Positions 8,065-19,803 are shown, numbered from the stretch's first letter. The stretch: 57,329 nucleotides of DNA from Citrobacter sp. Res13-Sevr-PEB04-36 (GCF_015672735.1 NZ_JADABY010000071.1:1-57329), one strand, 5' to 3'. Notes: generated by a model not told the origin, from the sequence alone. Translations and numbers: made by a program.

Positions 8065-11000
8065 ATGCTGCTACATGATGGAAAGACAGTAAATCTACAG
8101 GGCGAGTGGCGCGTTAAAATAGACCCTCAGGATACTGGAATCGATGATAAATGGTTCGAAAACCGCTTAGACATTACTGGCTTTCGCATTCCCGGTACCT
8201 GTGCTGAACACAAACTGGGCGAGCATCACGTACTCGCACCAGGCCTAACGAAAGAAGCCGTACAATGCCTGAGAACTGAATATACGTACCAAGGGGCGGT
8301 CTGGTATCAAACGGATATTTGCCTGACAGACAGCCATGTCGATAAGCACATTATTTTGTTTCTCGAACGCATTATGGGTGAAACACAGCTGTGGATCGAT
8401 GGTGTTCACGTGGGTCGCCAGGATAGCCTCTCGATCCCGCATGAATTTGATATCACTCGCTATATCAGCGAAGGAAAAACGCAGCAGATTACGCTGAGAA
8501 TCGACAATCGAGATATCCAGAATATCGGCGATTGGCCCAGCGCTCGCACCGATCAAACGCAAACTATCTGGAACGGCATGGTCGGTAAAGTTGAGCTACA
8601 AATTCAGGACCGCCATCGTCTGAATCATCTGCTGGTGACCATGGATAGCCAAAGCCGTCAGACACAAATTCGCATCGGCAAAGAGCTGGTCATTGCTGGC
8701 TGGCAGAATATCATGCTCACTTTGACCCTTCGCGAACTGGGTGGCCGCGTCGTTCAGCAAGAAGTCCAATCTCTACAGACTAAGCCCGATCAACCAACGA
8801 TTACCCTCAATTTTTTACTCGCCGACCACGTCATATTGTGGGACGAATTTACACCACAGCAGTATAGATTAGCGGTTGAAATTCAGAACCTCGCTGACGT
8901 ATCTTCCGTCAGCGCCGTAGTAGAAAAAACAACCGGATTCCGTCAACTCAACAGCCGCGATGGCGTGTTAAAAATTAACGGTACCCCCCGTTTCTTACGC
9001 GGCAATATCGACTGCTGTATATATCCACTTACCGGCTATCCGCCAACAACGGAAACTGAATGGACACAGGTGTTCAAGCAGTTGAAAAACCATGGACTTA
9101 ACCACGTCCGCTTTCACTCCTGGTGCCCGCCCGAGGCGGCCTTTATCTGCGCTGACCGCGAAGGACTCTATCTTCAGGTTGAAGGTCCGGTATGGATGGA
9201 TAACTGGATGGATTTTCCGGTCGGTAAACATCCCGAACATTACCACTGGCTTCCCGAAGAGGCAGAACGAATTATCAGTACATGGTCCATTCACCCTTCA
9301 TTTTGTATTTTCAGTAATGGCAACGAATTAAACGGTGATTTTCAGCTTTTGCGTGACATCGTGCAGCGGCTAAAAAACATTCAGCCCCAGATCCTCTATA
9401 CCCTCACCAGCAACTGGGATCGTACGGTCGCAGAAGAGGACGATCTCTTCATCACCCAATCATCAGCGGGAATAGGGGTTCGCGGGCAATATTTTCTCGA
9501 CCAACTGGCAGAAACCACCACGCTGAATTTTTCGACCGGGATCCAGGCCCAGCAGATACCGGTGATTTCTCACGAGGTGGGACAATACGTTGTTTACCCT
9601 AACGTGGCCGAAATTCCCCATTATACGGGCTGTTTAACGCCAGTGAATTTGCAGCGTATTCGTGATGACCTCGAGCAAAAAAATCTGCTGCCGTACCTTA
9701 ATGACTTTGTTCACTCATCCGGCAAGCTGGCTTTGTTACTGTATAAAATGGAAATAGAAGCCGCACTGCGCACCCGAAATATGGGTGGCATACAGTTGCT
9801 GAGTCTGCATGATTTTCCGGGGCAGAGTACCGCAACCGTCGGTCTTCTTGACGCGTTTTATGCCAGTAAAAATATTGTCCCCGCAGAAACCTTCCGCTAT
9901 TTTTGCTGTGAAACCGTACCACTAGTGATGATGCCCACGCTGTTCTATACCAACAATGATGATTTTGTCGCGGAGGTACAAATTGCTCATTATGGCGCAG
10001 AGCCGCTTCATCAGGTGACGCTACAAGTACATATTATTGGTGAAAATCAACAGGTACTGTTTACCCAGGACATCTATATTGACGAAGTGCCCCTCGGGCT
10101 GCTGAAGCAGCCGCTGACGATTTATGCTACCCCTTTCAGTCAAGTCACAGGAAGGCAGGCGCTGCAGGTCAAAGCTGAAATTCGTGACACTCCTTACCAA
10201 AATCAATGGGATATTTGGGTCTATGGCAAGACTGAATCAACCTCACTGCCAGCATCAATAAATCTGTGTAATGAATGGTCTGAAGCCGTAGAGGCGCGTT
10301 TGCAGAATGGGGACAATATCCTGCTGCTGCCCACGCCAAATCAGGTGGCGCAGCTTGCAACCAGCACCTGGTTCCCGGTCTTCTGGAGCCCGGTACATTT
10401 TGCCAGTAAAGATCCCTGTGGGATGGTCATTGATAATCAACACCCGTTGTTTAGCCGCTATTTCCCTTGTGAAAACTATGCGACTCTAGAATGGAAATCA
10501 TTGCTGGAAAATAGCTTTGCGATGAATATTGATTCACTGGAATGCTGCGCTCCCTTAACGCTACTGACGCCTAACTTTTTCCATAATCACAAAAGCACTA
10601 ACCTCTTCGAATGCCGGGTGGGACAGGGTCGGCTGATGGTCTGTACGCTAAATATTGAGGCCAATTCACCTAATGGCGTTAGCGAGCAGCTAAAAAATGC
10701 GCTTTACCGTTATCTGGCCTCTGCTGACTTCATGCCATGCGCCCAACTAGGTATTGCGGAAATTCGCGCGCTGTTCACGACGGCTAACCCTGACGAGGAA
10801 GCCAAAACGGATCTGGCCTTAGGGCAACCCGCACATACCGATAGTATGAAGTCAATGAACTATGGGCCTTTACGCGGCAATGACGGCAACCCATCAACAT
10901 CATGGATCGCCGCCGACGCCGAGGCGGGACATTATTGGCAGGTGGATTTCGGCAGCGTTTTGCCCGTCACGTCCAGCAAAATTGTTTTCAACGAAAACGC

Positions 11001-11208
11001 CGTTTACGCCTATGTCATCCAGAGTTCACTGGACGGCGAAAGATGGGACGTCGTGGTGAATAAAACCCATCAGGTTACGGCCCAACAGACACACGAGGAT
11101 GAGTTCGACGTAGAAACGCGCTTTCTGCGAATCGTCTATCAAGGATTAACCAACGGCATCTGGGCCGGACATCGCCAGTTTTCAGCCTACGGCCTCAACC
11201 GGCGCTAG
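8065..11208 (+). CDS. Large GH2-type beta-glycosidase with C-terminal discoidin-like domain
   Basis: A 1047-residue enzyme of the GH2 (beta-galactosidase/glucuronidase) superfamily. Order: sugar-binding jelly roll (GEWRV at the start, WIDGVHVG near 120), immunoglobulin-like domain (about 190-300), TIM barrel (about 300-600), beta domains, and a terminal F5/8-type module (DGNPSTSW, YWQVDFG, RFLRIVY). Candidate catalytic residues are Glu421 in SNGNELN (acid/base) and Glu504 in SHEVGQYVVYP (nucleophile). The block GGIQLLSLHDFPGQ belongs to a GH2 subgroup of unclear substrate. The ATG at 8065 has AAGGA 6 nt upstream; the in-frame ATG at 8038 does not. No signal peptide is seen, so it is cytoplasmic. 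Its last 27 bases overlap the 3' end of hcaR tail to tail. Confidence 0.82.
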   Translation: MLLHDGKTVNLQGEWRVKIDPQDTGIDDKWFENRLDITGFRIPGTCAEHKLGEHHVLAPGLTKEAVQCLRTEYTYQGAVWYQTDICLTDSHVDKHIILFLERIMGETQLWIDGVHVGRQDSLSIPHEFDITRYISEGKTQQITLRIDNRDIQNIGDWPSARTDQTQTIWNGMVGKVELQIQDRHRLNHLLVTMDSQSRQTQIRIGKELVIAGWQNIMLTLTLRELGGRVVQQEVQSLQTKPDQPTITLNFLLADHVILWDEFTPQQYRLAVEIQNLADVSSVSAVVEKTTGFRQLNSRDGVLKINGTPRFLRGNIDCCIYPLTGYPPTTETEWTQVFKQLKNHGLNHVRFHSWCPPEAAFICADREGLYLQVEGPVWMDNWMDFPVGKHPEHYHWLPEEAERIISTWSIHPSFCIFSNGNELNGDFQLLRDIVQRLKNIQPQILYTLTSNWDRTVAEEDDLFITQSSAGIGVRGQYFLDQLAETTTLNFSTGIQAQQIPVISHEVGQYVVYPNVAEIPHYTGCLTPVNLQRIRDDLEQKNLLPYLNDFVHSSGKLALLLYKMEIEAALRTRNMGGIQLLSLHDFPGQSTATVGLLDAFYASKNIVPAETFRYFCCETVPLVMMPTLFYTNNDDFVAEVQIAHYGAEPLHQVTLQVHIIGENQQVLFTQDIYIDEVPLGLLKQPLTIYATPFSQVTGRQALQVKAEIRDTPYQNQWDIWVYGKTESTSLPASINLCNEWSEAVEARLQNGDNILLLPTPNQVAQLATSTWFPVFWSPVHFASKDPCGMVIDNQHPLFSRYFPCENYATLEWKSLLENSFAMNIDSLECCAPLTLLTPNFFHNHKSTNLFECRVGQGRLMVCTLNIEANSPNGVSEQLKNALYRYLASADFMPCAQLGIAEIRALFTTANPDEEAKTDLALGQPAHTDSMKSMNYGPLRGNDGNPSTSWIAADAEAGHYWQVDFGSVLPVTSSKIVFNENAVYAYVIQSSLDGERWDVVVNKTHQVTAQQTHEDEFDVETRFLRIVYQGLTNGIWAGHRQFSAYGLNRR

Positions 11209-12081
11209 CTGGCTACGCTGCGCCAGCTCAATAAAATCCCTTAGGGCGGGCTTCAACTCGCCCTTTTTCCAGGCCATTAGCAACGCGATGGTCGGTACAT
11301 CACCGGCAATAGGGCGAAAAACCACCTGGCCGGTATTAAAATTATTCATATAACCGGGTATCAAAGTCACCCCCAGCCCCATACCAACCAGGTTCATAGT
11401 CACCAGAATATTGGTGGCGACCTGCACAATATTGGGTTGGCTTTCCTGCTGTTGAAACCACGCTTTGACAATCTTCGCCAACGCGCCGGAATAGGCCGGA
11501 TCGGTACTGACAAACTTCACGCCGTTCAGCTGCTGGGCTGAAATCGTTTTCTCGCTGGCTAACGGGTGGTTAACCGGCAGTACCACGACCAGCGGTTCAT
11601 GAATCAGTTCCAGATAGTCGAGTTCCGGGCTGTAAATCGGATGGCGCATTAAGCCAACATCCAGCTCGCCGCGCAGGATTTTCTCTTCCTGCTCAGTGGT
11701 TATCAGGCTCACCAGTTCAATATGCGTGTCCGGTTGTTTTAAACGAAACAGCGGCAGAACCTTCGGCAGCAGATTCACCTCCGCGGAAGGGACAAACCCA
11801 ATTGAGAAATGACGGTCTTCCTGCACCGCCTTACGGGCGCGAATTTTGGCATTTTCCGCCTGTTCAAGGATCGCCTGCGCATCCTGCAAAAAGCATTCCC
11901 CTGCTGCCGTCAGCGCGACTTTGCGTTTATCCCGCACCAGCAGCGTCACCCCGATGCAGGCTTCCAGATCGCGGATCTGGCTGCTTAACGACGGCTGAGA
12001 GGTATGCAACTTCTCTGCCGCACGGGTGAAATTCAGCGCCTGCGCCACCGCGACGAAATAGCGTAAGTGCCTCAGTTCCAT
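11182..12081 (-). CDS. hcaR: LysR-family activator of the hca operon, HcaR
   Basis: A 299-residue LysR-type regulator that responds to 3-phenylpropionate/cinnamate and activates hcaEFCBD. The N-terminal winged HTH reads MELRHLRYFVAVAQ, then TRAAEKLHTSQPSLSSQI (about 18-37), followed by a periplasmic-binding-like effector domain from about residue 90. It is divergent from hcaE with a 135-bp shared promoter region. E. coli HcaR is 296 residues and is preceded by the transporter gene hcaT. Here hcaT is missing and the glycan operon ends inside the hcaR 3' end. Confidence 0.95.
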   Translation of the reverse strand: MELRHLRYFVAVAQALNFTRAAEKLHTSQPSLSSQIRDLEACIGVTLLVRDKRKVALTAAGECFLQDAQAILEQAENAKIRARKAVQEDRHFSIGFVPSAEVNLLPKVLPLFRLKQPDTHIELVSLITTEQEEKILRGELDVGLMRHPIYSPELDYLELIHEPLVVVLPVNHPLASEKTISAQQLNGVKFVSTDPAYSGALAKIVKAWFQQQESQPNIVQVATNILVTMNLVGMGLGVTLIPGYMNNFNTGQVVFRPIAGDVPTIALLMAWKKGELKPALRDFIELAQRSQLAPVEAVG

Positions 12082-12118
12082 ACCCTGCTCCTTGTTATCG
12101 AAAAAACGTCTCAGCTGG

Positions 12119-12131
12119 TAGAAATTTACTA
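12119..12131. promoter_or_regulatory. Candidate HcaR operator (LysR T-N11-A box)
   Basis: TAGAAATTTACTA is a 13-bp imperfect palindrome (5 of 6 pairs) of the LysR T-N11-A form. It lies 38 nt upstream of hcaR and 85 nt upstream of hcaE. Position and symmetry fit an autoregulatory/activator site. The assignment is by pattern only. Confidence 0.4.
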
Positions 12132-12198
12132 TTTCACAGATTGATAACTAACCAGCAACATCCTTGGGGTACAAAAAAAGAAGGTCAATACATCTTAG

Positions 12199-14092
<1,894 letters not shown>

Positions 14093-14093
<1 letters not shown>

Positions 14094-14410
14094 TGAATCG
14101 TGTATTTGCCTGCCCCGTAGGGGATTTGCCGGAAGGTGAAGCGCTGCGGCTCGACACCTCGCCGGTCATCGCGTTGTTTAACGTTGGCGGTGCGTTTTAT
14201 GCCATTAACGACCGCTGCAGCCACGGTAATGCCTCGATGTCGGAAGGGTATCAGGAAGACGATGCCACCGTGGAGTGCCCACTGCACGCCGCCAGTTTCT
14301 GCCTGAAAACCGGCAAAGCGTTGTGCCTGCCCGCCACCGATCCGCTGACCACTTATGCGGTGCACGTGGAAGGCGGCGAGGTATTTATTGATATGCCTGA
14401 GGGGACCTGA
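14093..14410 (+). CDS. hcaC: 3-phenylpropionate/cinnamate dioxygenase ferredoxin
   Basis: A 105-residue Rieske-type ferredoxin that carries electrons from HcaD to the HcaEF oxygenase. Cluster ligands are Cys42-x-His44 (RCSHGNASM) and Cys62-x2-His65 (ECPLHAA), giving a [2Fe-2S] centre. The start overlaps the hcaF stop by one base (TGATG) and the stop overlaps the hcaB start, so the operon is tightly coupled. Confidence 0.96.
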
Positions 14411-15222
14411 TGAGCGATTTACGCGATAACGTCGTCTTTATTACCGGCGGCGGTTCCGGCCTGGGCCTGGCGCTGGTCGAGCGCTTTATTGAAGAAGGTG
14501 CACGGGTCGCGACGCTGGAGCTCTCCGCCGCCAAAGTCGCCTACCTGCGCCAGCGTTTTGGTGAACATGTGCTGGCGGTGGAGGGGAATGTCACCTGCTA
14601 CGACGACTATCAGCACGCGGTGGAGAACATTCTCACGCGGTACGGTACGCTCGATTGCTTTATCGGCAATGCGGGAATCTGGGATCATAACGCCTCGCTG
14701 GTAAACACCTCTGCCGAGGCGCTGGAGACCGGTTTTCACGAGTTATTCAATGTCAACGTGCTGGGTTATCTGTTGGGGGCCAAAGCCTGCGCCCCCGCGC
14801 TTATCGCCAGCGAAGGCAGCATCATTTTTACCCTGTCCAACGCGGCATGGTACCCCGGCGGCGGCGGTCCGCTGTATACCGCCAGCAAGCATGCAGCAAC
14901 CGGTCTGATTCGCCAGTTAGCCTACGAGCTGGCACCCAAAGTTCGCGTCAACGGCGTGGGGCCATGCGGTATGGCGACCGACCTGCGCGGCCCGCAGGCG
15001 CTGGGTCAGAGCGATACATCGATTATGCAGTCGCTAACGCCGGAAAAAATTGCCGCTATTTTGCCGCTGCAGTTTTTCCCGGAGCCGGAAGATTTTACCG
15101 GCCCGTATGTGATGCTGGCGTCACGGCGCAATAACCGCACGCTAAGCGGCGTGATGATCAATGCCGACGCCGGGCTGGGCATTCGTGGGATTCGTCACGT
15201 TGCCGCCGGACTGGATCTCTGA
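14410..15222 (+). CDS. hcaB: 3-phenylpropionate/cinnamate dihydrodiol dehydrogenase
   Basis: A 270-residue short-chain dehydrogenase that oxidises the cis-dihydrodiol made by HcaEFCD to 2,3-dihydroxyphenylpropionate or -cinnamate with NAD+. It has the cofactor motif TGGGSGLG (about 12-19), NAG at 87-89, and the catalytic set Ser143, Tyr156 and Lys160 in YTASK. It is the fourth gene of the operon. The ring-cleaving mhp enzymes needed downstream are not in this window. Confidence 0.96.
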   Translation: MSDLRDNVVFITGGGSGLGLALVERFIEEGARVATLELSAAKVAYLRQRFGEHVLAVEGNVTCYDDYQHAVENILTRYGTLDCFIGNAGIWDHNASLVNTSAEALETGFHELFNVNVLGYLLGAKACAPALIASEGSIIFTLSNAAWYPGGGGPLYTASKHAATGLIRQLAYELAPKVRVNGVGPCGMATDLRGPQALGQSDTSIMQSLTPEKIAAILPLQFFPEPEDFTGPYVMLASRRNNRTLSGVMINADAGLGIRGIRHVAAGLDL

Positions 15223-15231
15223 GGAGGCATT

Positions 15232-16434
15232 ATGTACTACAATATCATCGCCATTGTCGGCGGCGGACAGGCCGCGGCAATGGCGGCAGCCGCACTGCGT
15301 CAACAGGGGTTTGACGGCGAGGTCCATCTGTTTTCCGATGAGCCGCATCTGCCCTACGAACGCCCTCCACTTTCCAAAGCCATGTTGTTAGACGACGCGC
15401 CGCAGCTGCAGCCGGTGCTGAGCGCGGACTGGTGGCGGGATAATAATGTTCAGCTGCATCTGGGCGTCACCGTTCAAACGCTCGGGCGAGAAACGCAAAC
15501 GCTGGTACTGGCTGACGGACAGACCTACCCGTGGGATCAATTACTGATTGCCACAGGTGCAGCGGCGCGCCCGTTCCCGTTGCTGGATACGCTCGGTGAC
15601 CGTGGCTTCACGCTGCGCCACGCCGGGGATGCGGCGCGTCTGCGAAACGCGCTCAGTCCCGGGCAATCGATCGCCATTGTCGGAGCCGGAACCATCGGAC
15701 TTGAGCTGGCTGCCAGCGCCACGCAGCGTGGTTGTCAGGTCACCGTCATTGAACTGGCCGCCACGGTGATGGGTCGCAACGCTCCGCCGCCGATACAACG
15801 TTATCTGACCGCTCGCCACCAGCAGGCTGGCGTACATTTGCTGCTGAATAATGCGATTGAACAGGTGGCGGGCGGAGAACGCATCGCCCTCACGCTGCAA
15901 CGTGGCGAACAGCTTCAGGTTGATAGCGTGATCTACGGTATCGGGATTGTCGCCAACGACGGGCTTGCCCGTGAGGCGGGTCTTGATGTGGCAAACGGCA
16001 TTATCATCGATGCGTCGTGCAGAACCGTGGACCCGAACATTTTTGCCGCCGGGGATGTGGCAGTACAGCGTTTACCAGACGGTACGCTGCAACGTTGCGA
16101 AAGCTGGGAAAACGCCAATAATCAGGCGCAAACTGCCGCGGCAGCCATGCTGGGGCTAACGCTCCCGATGCTACCTCCGCCCTGGTTCTGGACCGATCAG
16201 TTCAGCGACAATCTGCAGTTTATTGGCGATATGCGTGGTGATAGCTGGGTCGTTCGCGGCGATTCAGATGACGGCAAGGCTATCTGGTTTAACCTGCAAA
16301 ACGAGGTGATAGTCGGCGCGGTAACGCTCAACCAGGGACGAGAAATGCGGCAGCTGCGCAAGTGGATTCAGACAAAGAAAAAGCCGCCAGTGGCGGCTTT
16401 AATCGATGAAACAATCTTGCTTAAGTCAATATAG
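15232..16434 (+). CDS. hcaD: 3-phenylpropionate/cinnamate dioxygenase ferredoxin reductase
   Basis: A 400-residue FAD/NADH-dependent reductase feeding electrons to HcaC. An FAD-binding motif lies at the N terminus ([11 protein letters not shown]), ERPPLSKA follows, an NAD-binding [10 protein letters not shown] sits near 147-156, and a second FAD motif (IFAAGDVA) near 272. AGGAGG lies 6 nt before the ATG. The last codons include [12 protein letters not shown], where the E. coli protein has an unrelated stretch as I recall it. That segment is a 9-bp perfect hairpin at the DNA level (16380-16400). Confidence 0.96.
   Translation: MYYNIIAIVGGGQAAAMAAAALRQQGFDGEVHLFSDEPHLPYERPPLSKAMLLDDAPQLQPVLSADWWRDNNVQLHLGVTVQTLGRETQTLVLADGQTYPWDQLLIATGAAARPFPLLDTLGDRGFTLRHAGDAARLRNALSPGQSIAIVGAGTIGLELAASATQRGCQVTVIELAATVMGRNAPPPIQRYLTARHQQAGVHLLLNNAIEQVAGGERIALTLQRGEQLQVDSVIYGIGIVANDGLAREAGLDVANGIIIDASCRTVDPNIFAAGDVAVQRLPDGTLQRCESWENANNQAQTAAAAMLGLTLPMLPPPWFWTDQFSDNLQFIGDMRGDSWVVRGDSDDGKAIWFNLQNEVIVGAVTLNQGREMRQLRKWIQTKKKPPVAALIDETILLKSI
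16380..16400 (+). other. Terminator-like hairpin within the end of hcaD
   Basis: AAAGCCGCC, AGT loop, GGCGGCTTT: a perfect 9-bp stem in the last 20 codons of hcaD, preceded by an A-run. Only three T follow before coding sequence continues. It could act as an mRNA 3' stabiliser or weak terminator that doubles as coding sequence. Confidence 0.5.
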
Positions 16435-16438
16435 CTGC

Positions 16439-16518
16439 TGCCGGATGGCACTGCGTTTATCCGGCCTACAAGTAACTCATATGTAGGCCGGATAAGGTGT
16501 TTACACCGCCATCCGGCA
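16439..16518. repeat. BIME: two inverted REP elements between hcaD and glyA
   Basis: Two REP units face each other (GCCGGATGGC...CCGGCCTAC and GTAGGCCGGAT...CCATCCGGC) around a short linker. They fill the convergent hcaD/glyA gap and can fold into a large stem-loop that protects both 3' ends. In E. coli the yphA-H genes lie at this place. Confidence 0.85.
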
Positions 16519-16529
16519 ATCCGTATGAC

Positions 16530-17783
16530 TTATGCGTAAACCGGGAAGCGAGCGCAGATATCCAGCACTTTGGCTTTAATGCGTTCGATAGTGGCTTCAT
16601 CATTGATGTTGTCCAGAATGTCACACATCCAGCCAGCCAGTTCTTTCACTTCCGCTTCTTTAAAGCCGCGACGGGTCACTGCCGGAGAACCAATACGCAC
16701 ACCGGAGGTCACGAACGGGCTCTTCGGATCGTTCGGTACGCTGTTTTTGTTAACCGTGATGTTCGCACGGCCCAGCGCCGCATCGGCTTCTTTACCGGTC
16801 AAGTTTTTGTCGACCAGATCCAGCAGGAACAGGTGGTTTTCAGTGCCGCCAGAAACCACTTTGTAGCCGCGGTTCAGGAACACTTCAACCATCGCTTTGG
16901 CGTTTTTCGCAACCTGCTGCTGGTAAACTTTGAACTCTGGCTCCATCGCTTCTTTCAGCGCCACAGCTTTTGCCGCGATCACGTGCATCAGCGGGCCGCC
17001 CTGTGCGCTTGGGAACACAGCGGAGTTCAGTTTTTTGTACAGCTCTTCGCTGCCGTCTTTTGCCAGGATCAGGCCGCCACGCGGACCCGCCAGGGTTTTG
17101 TGGGTCGTAGTGGTAACAACGTGTGCATGCGGAACCGGGTTCGGGTATACGCCTGCAGCAATCAGACCGGCAACGTGCGCCATGTCGACGAACAGGTATG
17201 CACCGATGCTGTCAGCGATTTCACGCATTTTTGCCCAATCAACCACACCGGAGTACGCAGAGAAGCCACCGATAATCATCTTCGGTTTGTGGGCCTGAGC
17301 CTGCTTAGCCATGTCTTCGTAGTCAATCTTGCCGGATTCATCGATGCCGTAAGGGACGATGTTGTACAGCTTGCCGGAGAAGTTGACCGGGGAACCGTGA
17401 GTCAGGTGACCGCCTTGCGCCAGGTTCATACCCAGAACGGTATCGCCCGGCTGCAGCAACGCAGTGTAGACCGCGAAGTTAGCCTGAGAACCCGAGTGCG
17501 GCTGGACGTTAGCGTAGTCTGCGCCAAACAGCTCTTTCGCGCGGTCAATCGCCAGTTGCTCAACGATATCCACATATTCGCAACCGCCGTAGTAGCGCTT
17601 GCCCGGATAACCTTCAGCGTATTTGTTGGTCAGCTGAGAACCCTGCGCCTGCATGACACGCGGGCTGGTGTAGTTTTCGGAGGCGATCAGTTCGATGTGC
17701 TCTTCCTGACGTACTTTTTCCTGCTCCATAGCCTGCCACAGTTCGGCATCATAATCGGCAATGTTCATTTCACGCTTTAACAT
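16530..17783 (-). CDS. glyA: Serine hydroxymethyltransferase
   Basis: PLP enzyme converting serine and tetrahydrofolate to glycine and 5,10-methylene-THF, the main source of one-carbon units. It has 417 residues. The PLP-lysine motif [14 protein letters not shown] is near 224-237, and ENYTSP and GSQANFAVY are also present. The ATG at 17783 follows AGGAG by 7 nt and gives the standard [12 protein letters not shown] start; an ATG two codons earlier is less likely. A PurR-type box and a MetR-like half-site lie upstream, consistent with known glyA control. A 427-codon open frame on the other strand is a coding shadow. Confidence 0.98.
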   Translation of the reverse strand: MLKREMNIADYDAELWQAMEQEKVRQEEHIELIASENYTSPRVMQAQGSQLTNKYAEGYPGKRYYGGCEYVDIVEQLAIDRAKELFGADYANVQPHSGSQANFAVYTALLQPGDTVLGMNLAQGGHLTHGSPVNFSGKLYNIVPYGIDESGKIDYEDMAKQAQAHKPKMIIGGFSAYSGVVDWAKMREIADSIGAYLFVDMAHVAGLIAAGVYPNPVPHAHVVTTTTHKTLAGPRGGLILAKDGSEELYKKLNSAVFPSAQGGPLMHVIAAKAVALKEAMEPEFKVYQQQVAKNAKAMVEVFLNRGYKVVSGGTENHLFLLDLVDKNLTGKEADAALGRANITVNKNSVPNDPKSPFVTSGVRIGSPAVTRRGFKEAEVKELAGWMCDILDNINDEATIERIKAKVLDICARFPVYA

Positions 17784-17853
17784 CCGCATCTCCTGACTCA
17801 GCTAACAATAGAATTTCGGCCTAAAAAGGCAGTCCTGTTGGACGACGGCCAAC

Positions 17854-17859
17854 AGTATA
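17854..17859 (-). promoter_or_regulatory. Probable glyA -10 element
   Basis: On the minus strand TATACT (in GGTTATACTGTTGG) lies about 70 nt upstream of the glyA start, giving a leader of roughly 60 nt. The -35 is poor, as expected for an activator-dependent promoter. The call is by position and match only. Confidence 0.5.
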
Positions 17860-17900
17860 ACCGAATCAATCTTCGATAACAGGTCTTGACAAAGGATTTT

Positions 17901-17916
17901 ACGCAAACGATTACCT
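17901..17916. promoter_or_regulatory. PurR operator upstream of glyA
   Basis: ACGCAAACGATTACCT matches the PurR consensus ACGCAAACGTTTTCNT at all but two positions. PurR repression of glyA is established in E. coli. Here the box lies about 120 bp upstream of the glyA start, in the glyA-hmp divergent region. Confidence 0.75.
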
Positions 17917-17985
17917 TCACAGCACACAAGGCTTTGGAGAATAATGACATGGCAAATTTCAACGGATTTCTTTTCAGGTTTGTGA

Positions 17986-17998
17986 TGCAGATTTTTCA
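17986..17998. promoter_or_regulatory. Candidate MetR site in the glyA-hmp region
   Basis: TGCAGATTTTTCA fits TGAA-N5-TTCA with one mismatch. MetR activates glyA in E. coli with homocysteine as effector, and this position, about 200 bp upstream of glyA, is compatible. The short motif makes this tentative. Confidence 0.35.
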
Positions 17999-18035
17999 AG
18001 TTGTAACCTTTACAACGCAAAGTTACAAAGAACCA

Positions 18036-18063
18036 TTTACAATGCAGGGGTATTTTTTATAAG
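18036..18063 (+). promoter_or_regulatory. hmp promoter
   Basis: TTTACA (18036-18041), 16-nt spacer and TATAAG (18058-18063) lie about 47 nt before the hmp ATG. The downstream edge overlaps the NsrR box, so NsrR bound there would block RNA polymerase. Confidence 0.6.
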
Positions 18064-18083
18064 ATGTATTTGACATACATCAT
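18061..18083. promoter_or_regulatory. NsrR operator of hmp
   Basis: Inverted repeat AAGATGTAT-N5-ATACATCAT (7 of 9 pairs) matches the known 11-1-11 NsrR box of enteric hmp promoters. NsrR is an Fe-S repressor inactivated by nitric oxide, so the site explains NO induction of hmp. Confidence 0.8.
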
Positions 18084-18109
18084 TAAAGCCTCAGATAAAG
18101 GAAGACCGT

Positions 18110-19300
18110 ATGCTTGACGCACAAACCATCGCTACAGTGAAAGCCACTATTCCCCTGCTGGTCGAAACCGGCCCGAAACTGACCGCCCATTTCTACGATC
18201 GCATGTTTACGCATAACCCTGAACTCAAAGAAATTTTCAACATGAGTAACCAGCGTAATGGCGATCAGCGTGAAGCGTTGTTTAACGCCATCGCCGCTTA
18301 CGCCAGCAATATCGACAACCTGGCGGCGCTGTTGCCTGCGGTCGAGAAAATTGCCCAGAAGCATACCAGCTTCCAGATTCAGCCCGAGCAGTACAACATC
18401 GTGGGTGGTCACCTGCTGGCAACACTGGACGAGATGTTCAGCCCGGGGCAGGAAGTGCTGGACGCGTGGGGCAAAGCGTATGGTGTGCTGGCTAACGTCT
18501 TCATCAATCGCGAAGCGCAGATTTACAGTGAAAACGCCAATAAAAACGGCGGCTGGGAAGGTACTCGTCCTTTCCGCATTGTGGCAAAAACCCCGCGTAG
18601 CGCATTAATCACCAGCTTTGAGTTTGAGCCGGTCGACGGCGGTGCGGTGGCTGAATACCATCCGGGGCAGTATCTGGGCGTCTGGCTGAAGCCGGAAGGT
18701 TTCCCGCATCAGGAAATTCGTCAGTACTCTCTGACCCGCAAACCGGATGGCAAGGGCTACCGCATTGCCGTTAAGCGTGAAGACGGCGGTCAGGTTTCAA
18801 GCTGGCTGCATAACCATGCGAAAGTCGGTGACATCGTTCATTTAGCCGCACCGGCAGGCGATTTCTTTATGGATGTCGCCACCGATACTCCGGTGTCGCT
18901 GATTTCCGCAGGCGTTGGTCAGACCCCGATGCTGGCAATGCTGGATACGCTGGCGAAAGCCGGACACACGGCGCAGGTAAACTGGTTCCACGCGGCAGAA
19001 AACGGCGATGTGCACGCCTTTGCTGATGAAGTGAATGAGCTGGGCAACTCACTGCCGCGCTTTAGCGCCCACACCTGGTATCGTGAACCGAATGAAGCAG
19101 ACCGTGAAAAAGGCGCGTATGACAGCGTGGGCTTGATGGATCTGAATAAACTGGAAGGCGCAATCAGCGACCCGGCGATGCAGTTTTATCTGTGTGGTCC
19201 GGTCGGCTTTATGCAGTTTGCCGCGAAGCAGCTGGTCGGTCTGGGCGTGAAGAACGAAAACATTCATTACGAATGCTTCGGCCCGCATAAAGTCCTGTAA
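18110..19300 (+). CDS. hmp: Flavohemoglobin, nitric oxide dioxygenase
   Basis: Detoxifies NO to nitrate with O2 and NAD(P)H in the cytoplasm. It has 396 residues: globin domain 1-138 (heme-ligand region [18 protein letters not shown] near 80-97), FAD domain from about 150 ([21 protein letters not shown]), then an NAD domain ([21 protein letters not shown] near the end). GGAAG lies 6 nt before the ATG. It is divergent from glyA, as in E. coli. Confidence 0.98.
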   Translation: MLDAQTIATVKATIPLLVETGPKLTAHFYDRMFTHNPELKEIFNMSNQRNGDQREALFNAIAAYASNIDNLAALLPAVEKIAQKHTSFQIQPEQYNIVGGHLLATLDEMFSPGQEVLDAWGKAYGVLANVFINREAQIYSENANKNGGWEGTRPFRIVAKTPRSALITSFEFEPVDGGAVAEYHPGQYLGVWLKPEGFPHQEIRQYSLTRKPDGKGYRIAVKREDGGQVSSWLHNHAKVGDIVHLAAPAGDFFMDVATDTPVSLISAGVGQTPMLAMLDTLAKAGHTAQVNWFHAAENGDVHAFADEVNELGNSLPRFSAHTWYREPNEADREKGAYDSVGLMDLNKLEGAISDPAMQFYLCGPVGFMQFAAKQLVGLGVKNENIHYECFGPHKVL

Positions 19301-19307
19301 TTACGTC

Positions 19308-19383
19308 ATGTCTGATGGCGCTGCGCTTATCAGGCCTACAGGATTTTGTAGGCCGGATGAAGTGTTCACACCGCCATCCGGCA
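19308..19383. repeat. BIME: two inverted REP elements between hmp and glnB
   Basis: A REP unit reading TGATGGCGCTGCGCTTATCAG and a second reading GTAGGCCGGATGAAG then CCGCCATCCGGCA face each other in the convergent hmp/glnB gap. Role: transcript 3'-end protection or termination. Confidence 0.8.
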
Positions 19384-19396
19384 AGCACGGCGCGGC

Positions 19397-19795
<399 letters not shown>

Positions 19796-19803
19796 TTACG
19801 GTG

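Noticed and set aside
16497-17780. 427-codon open frame on the + strand opposite glyA
   Set aside because: It is an antisense shadow of the highly biased glyA coding sequence; composition is unlike a folded protein and no ribosome site or known domain is seen.
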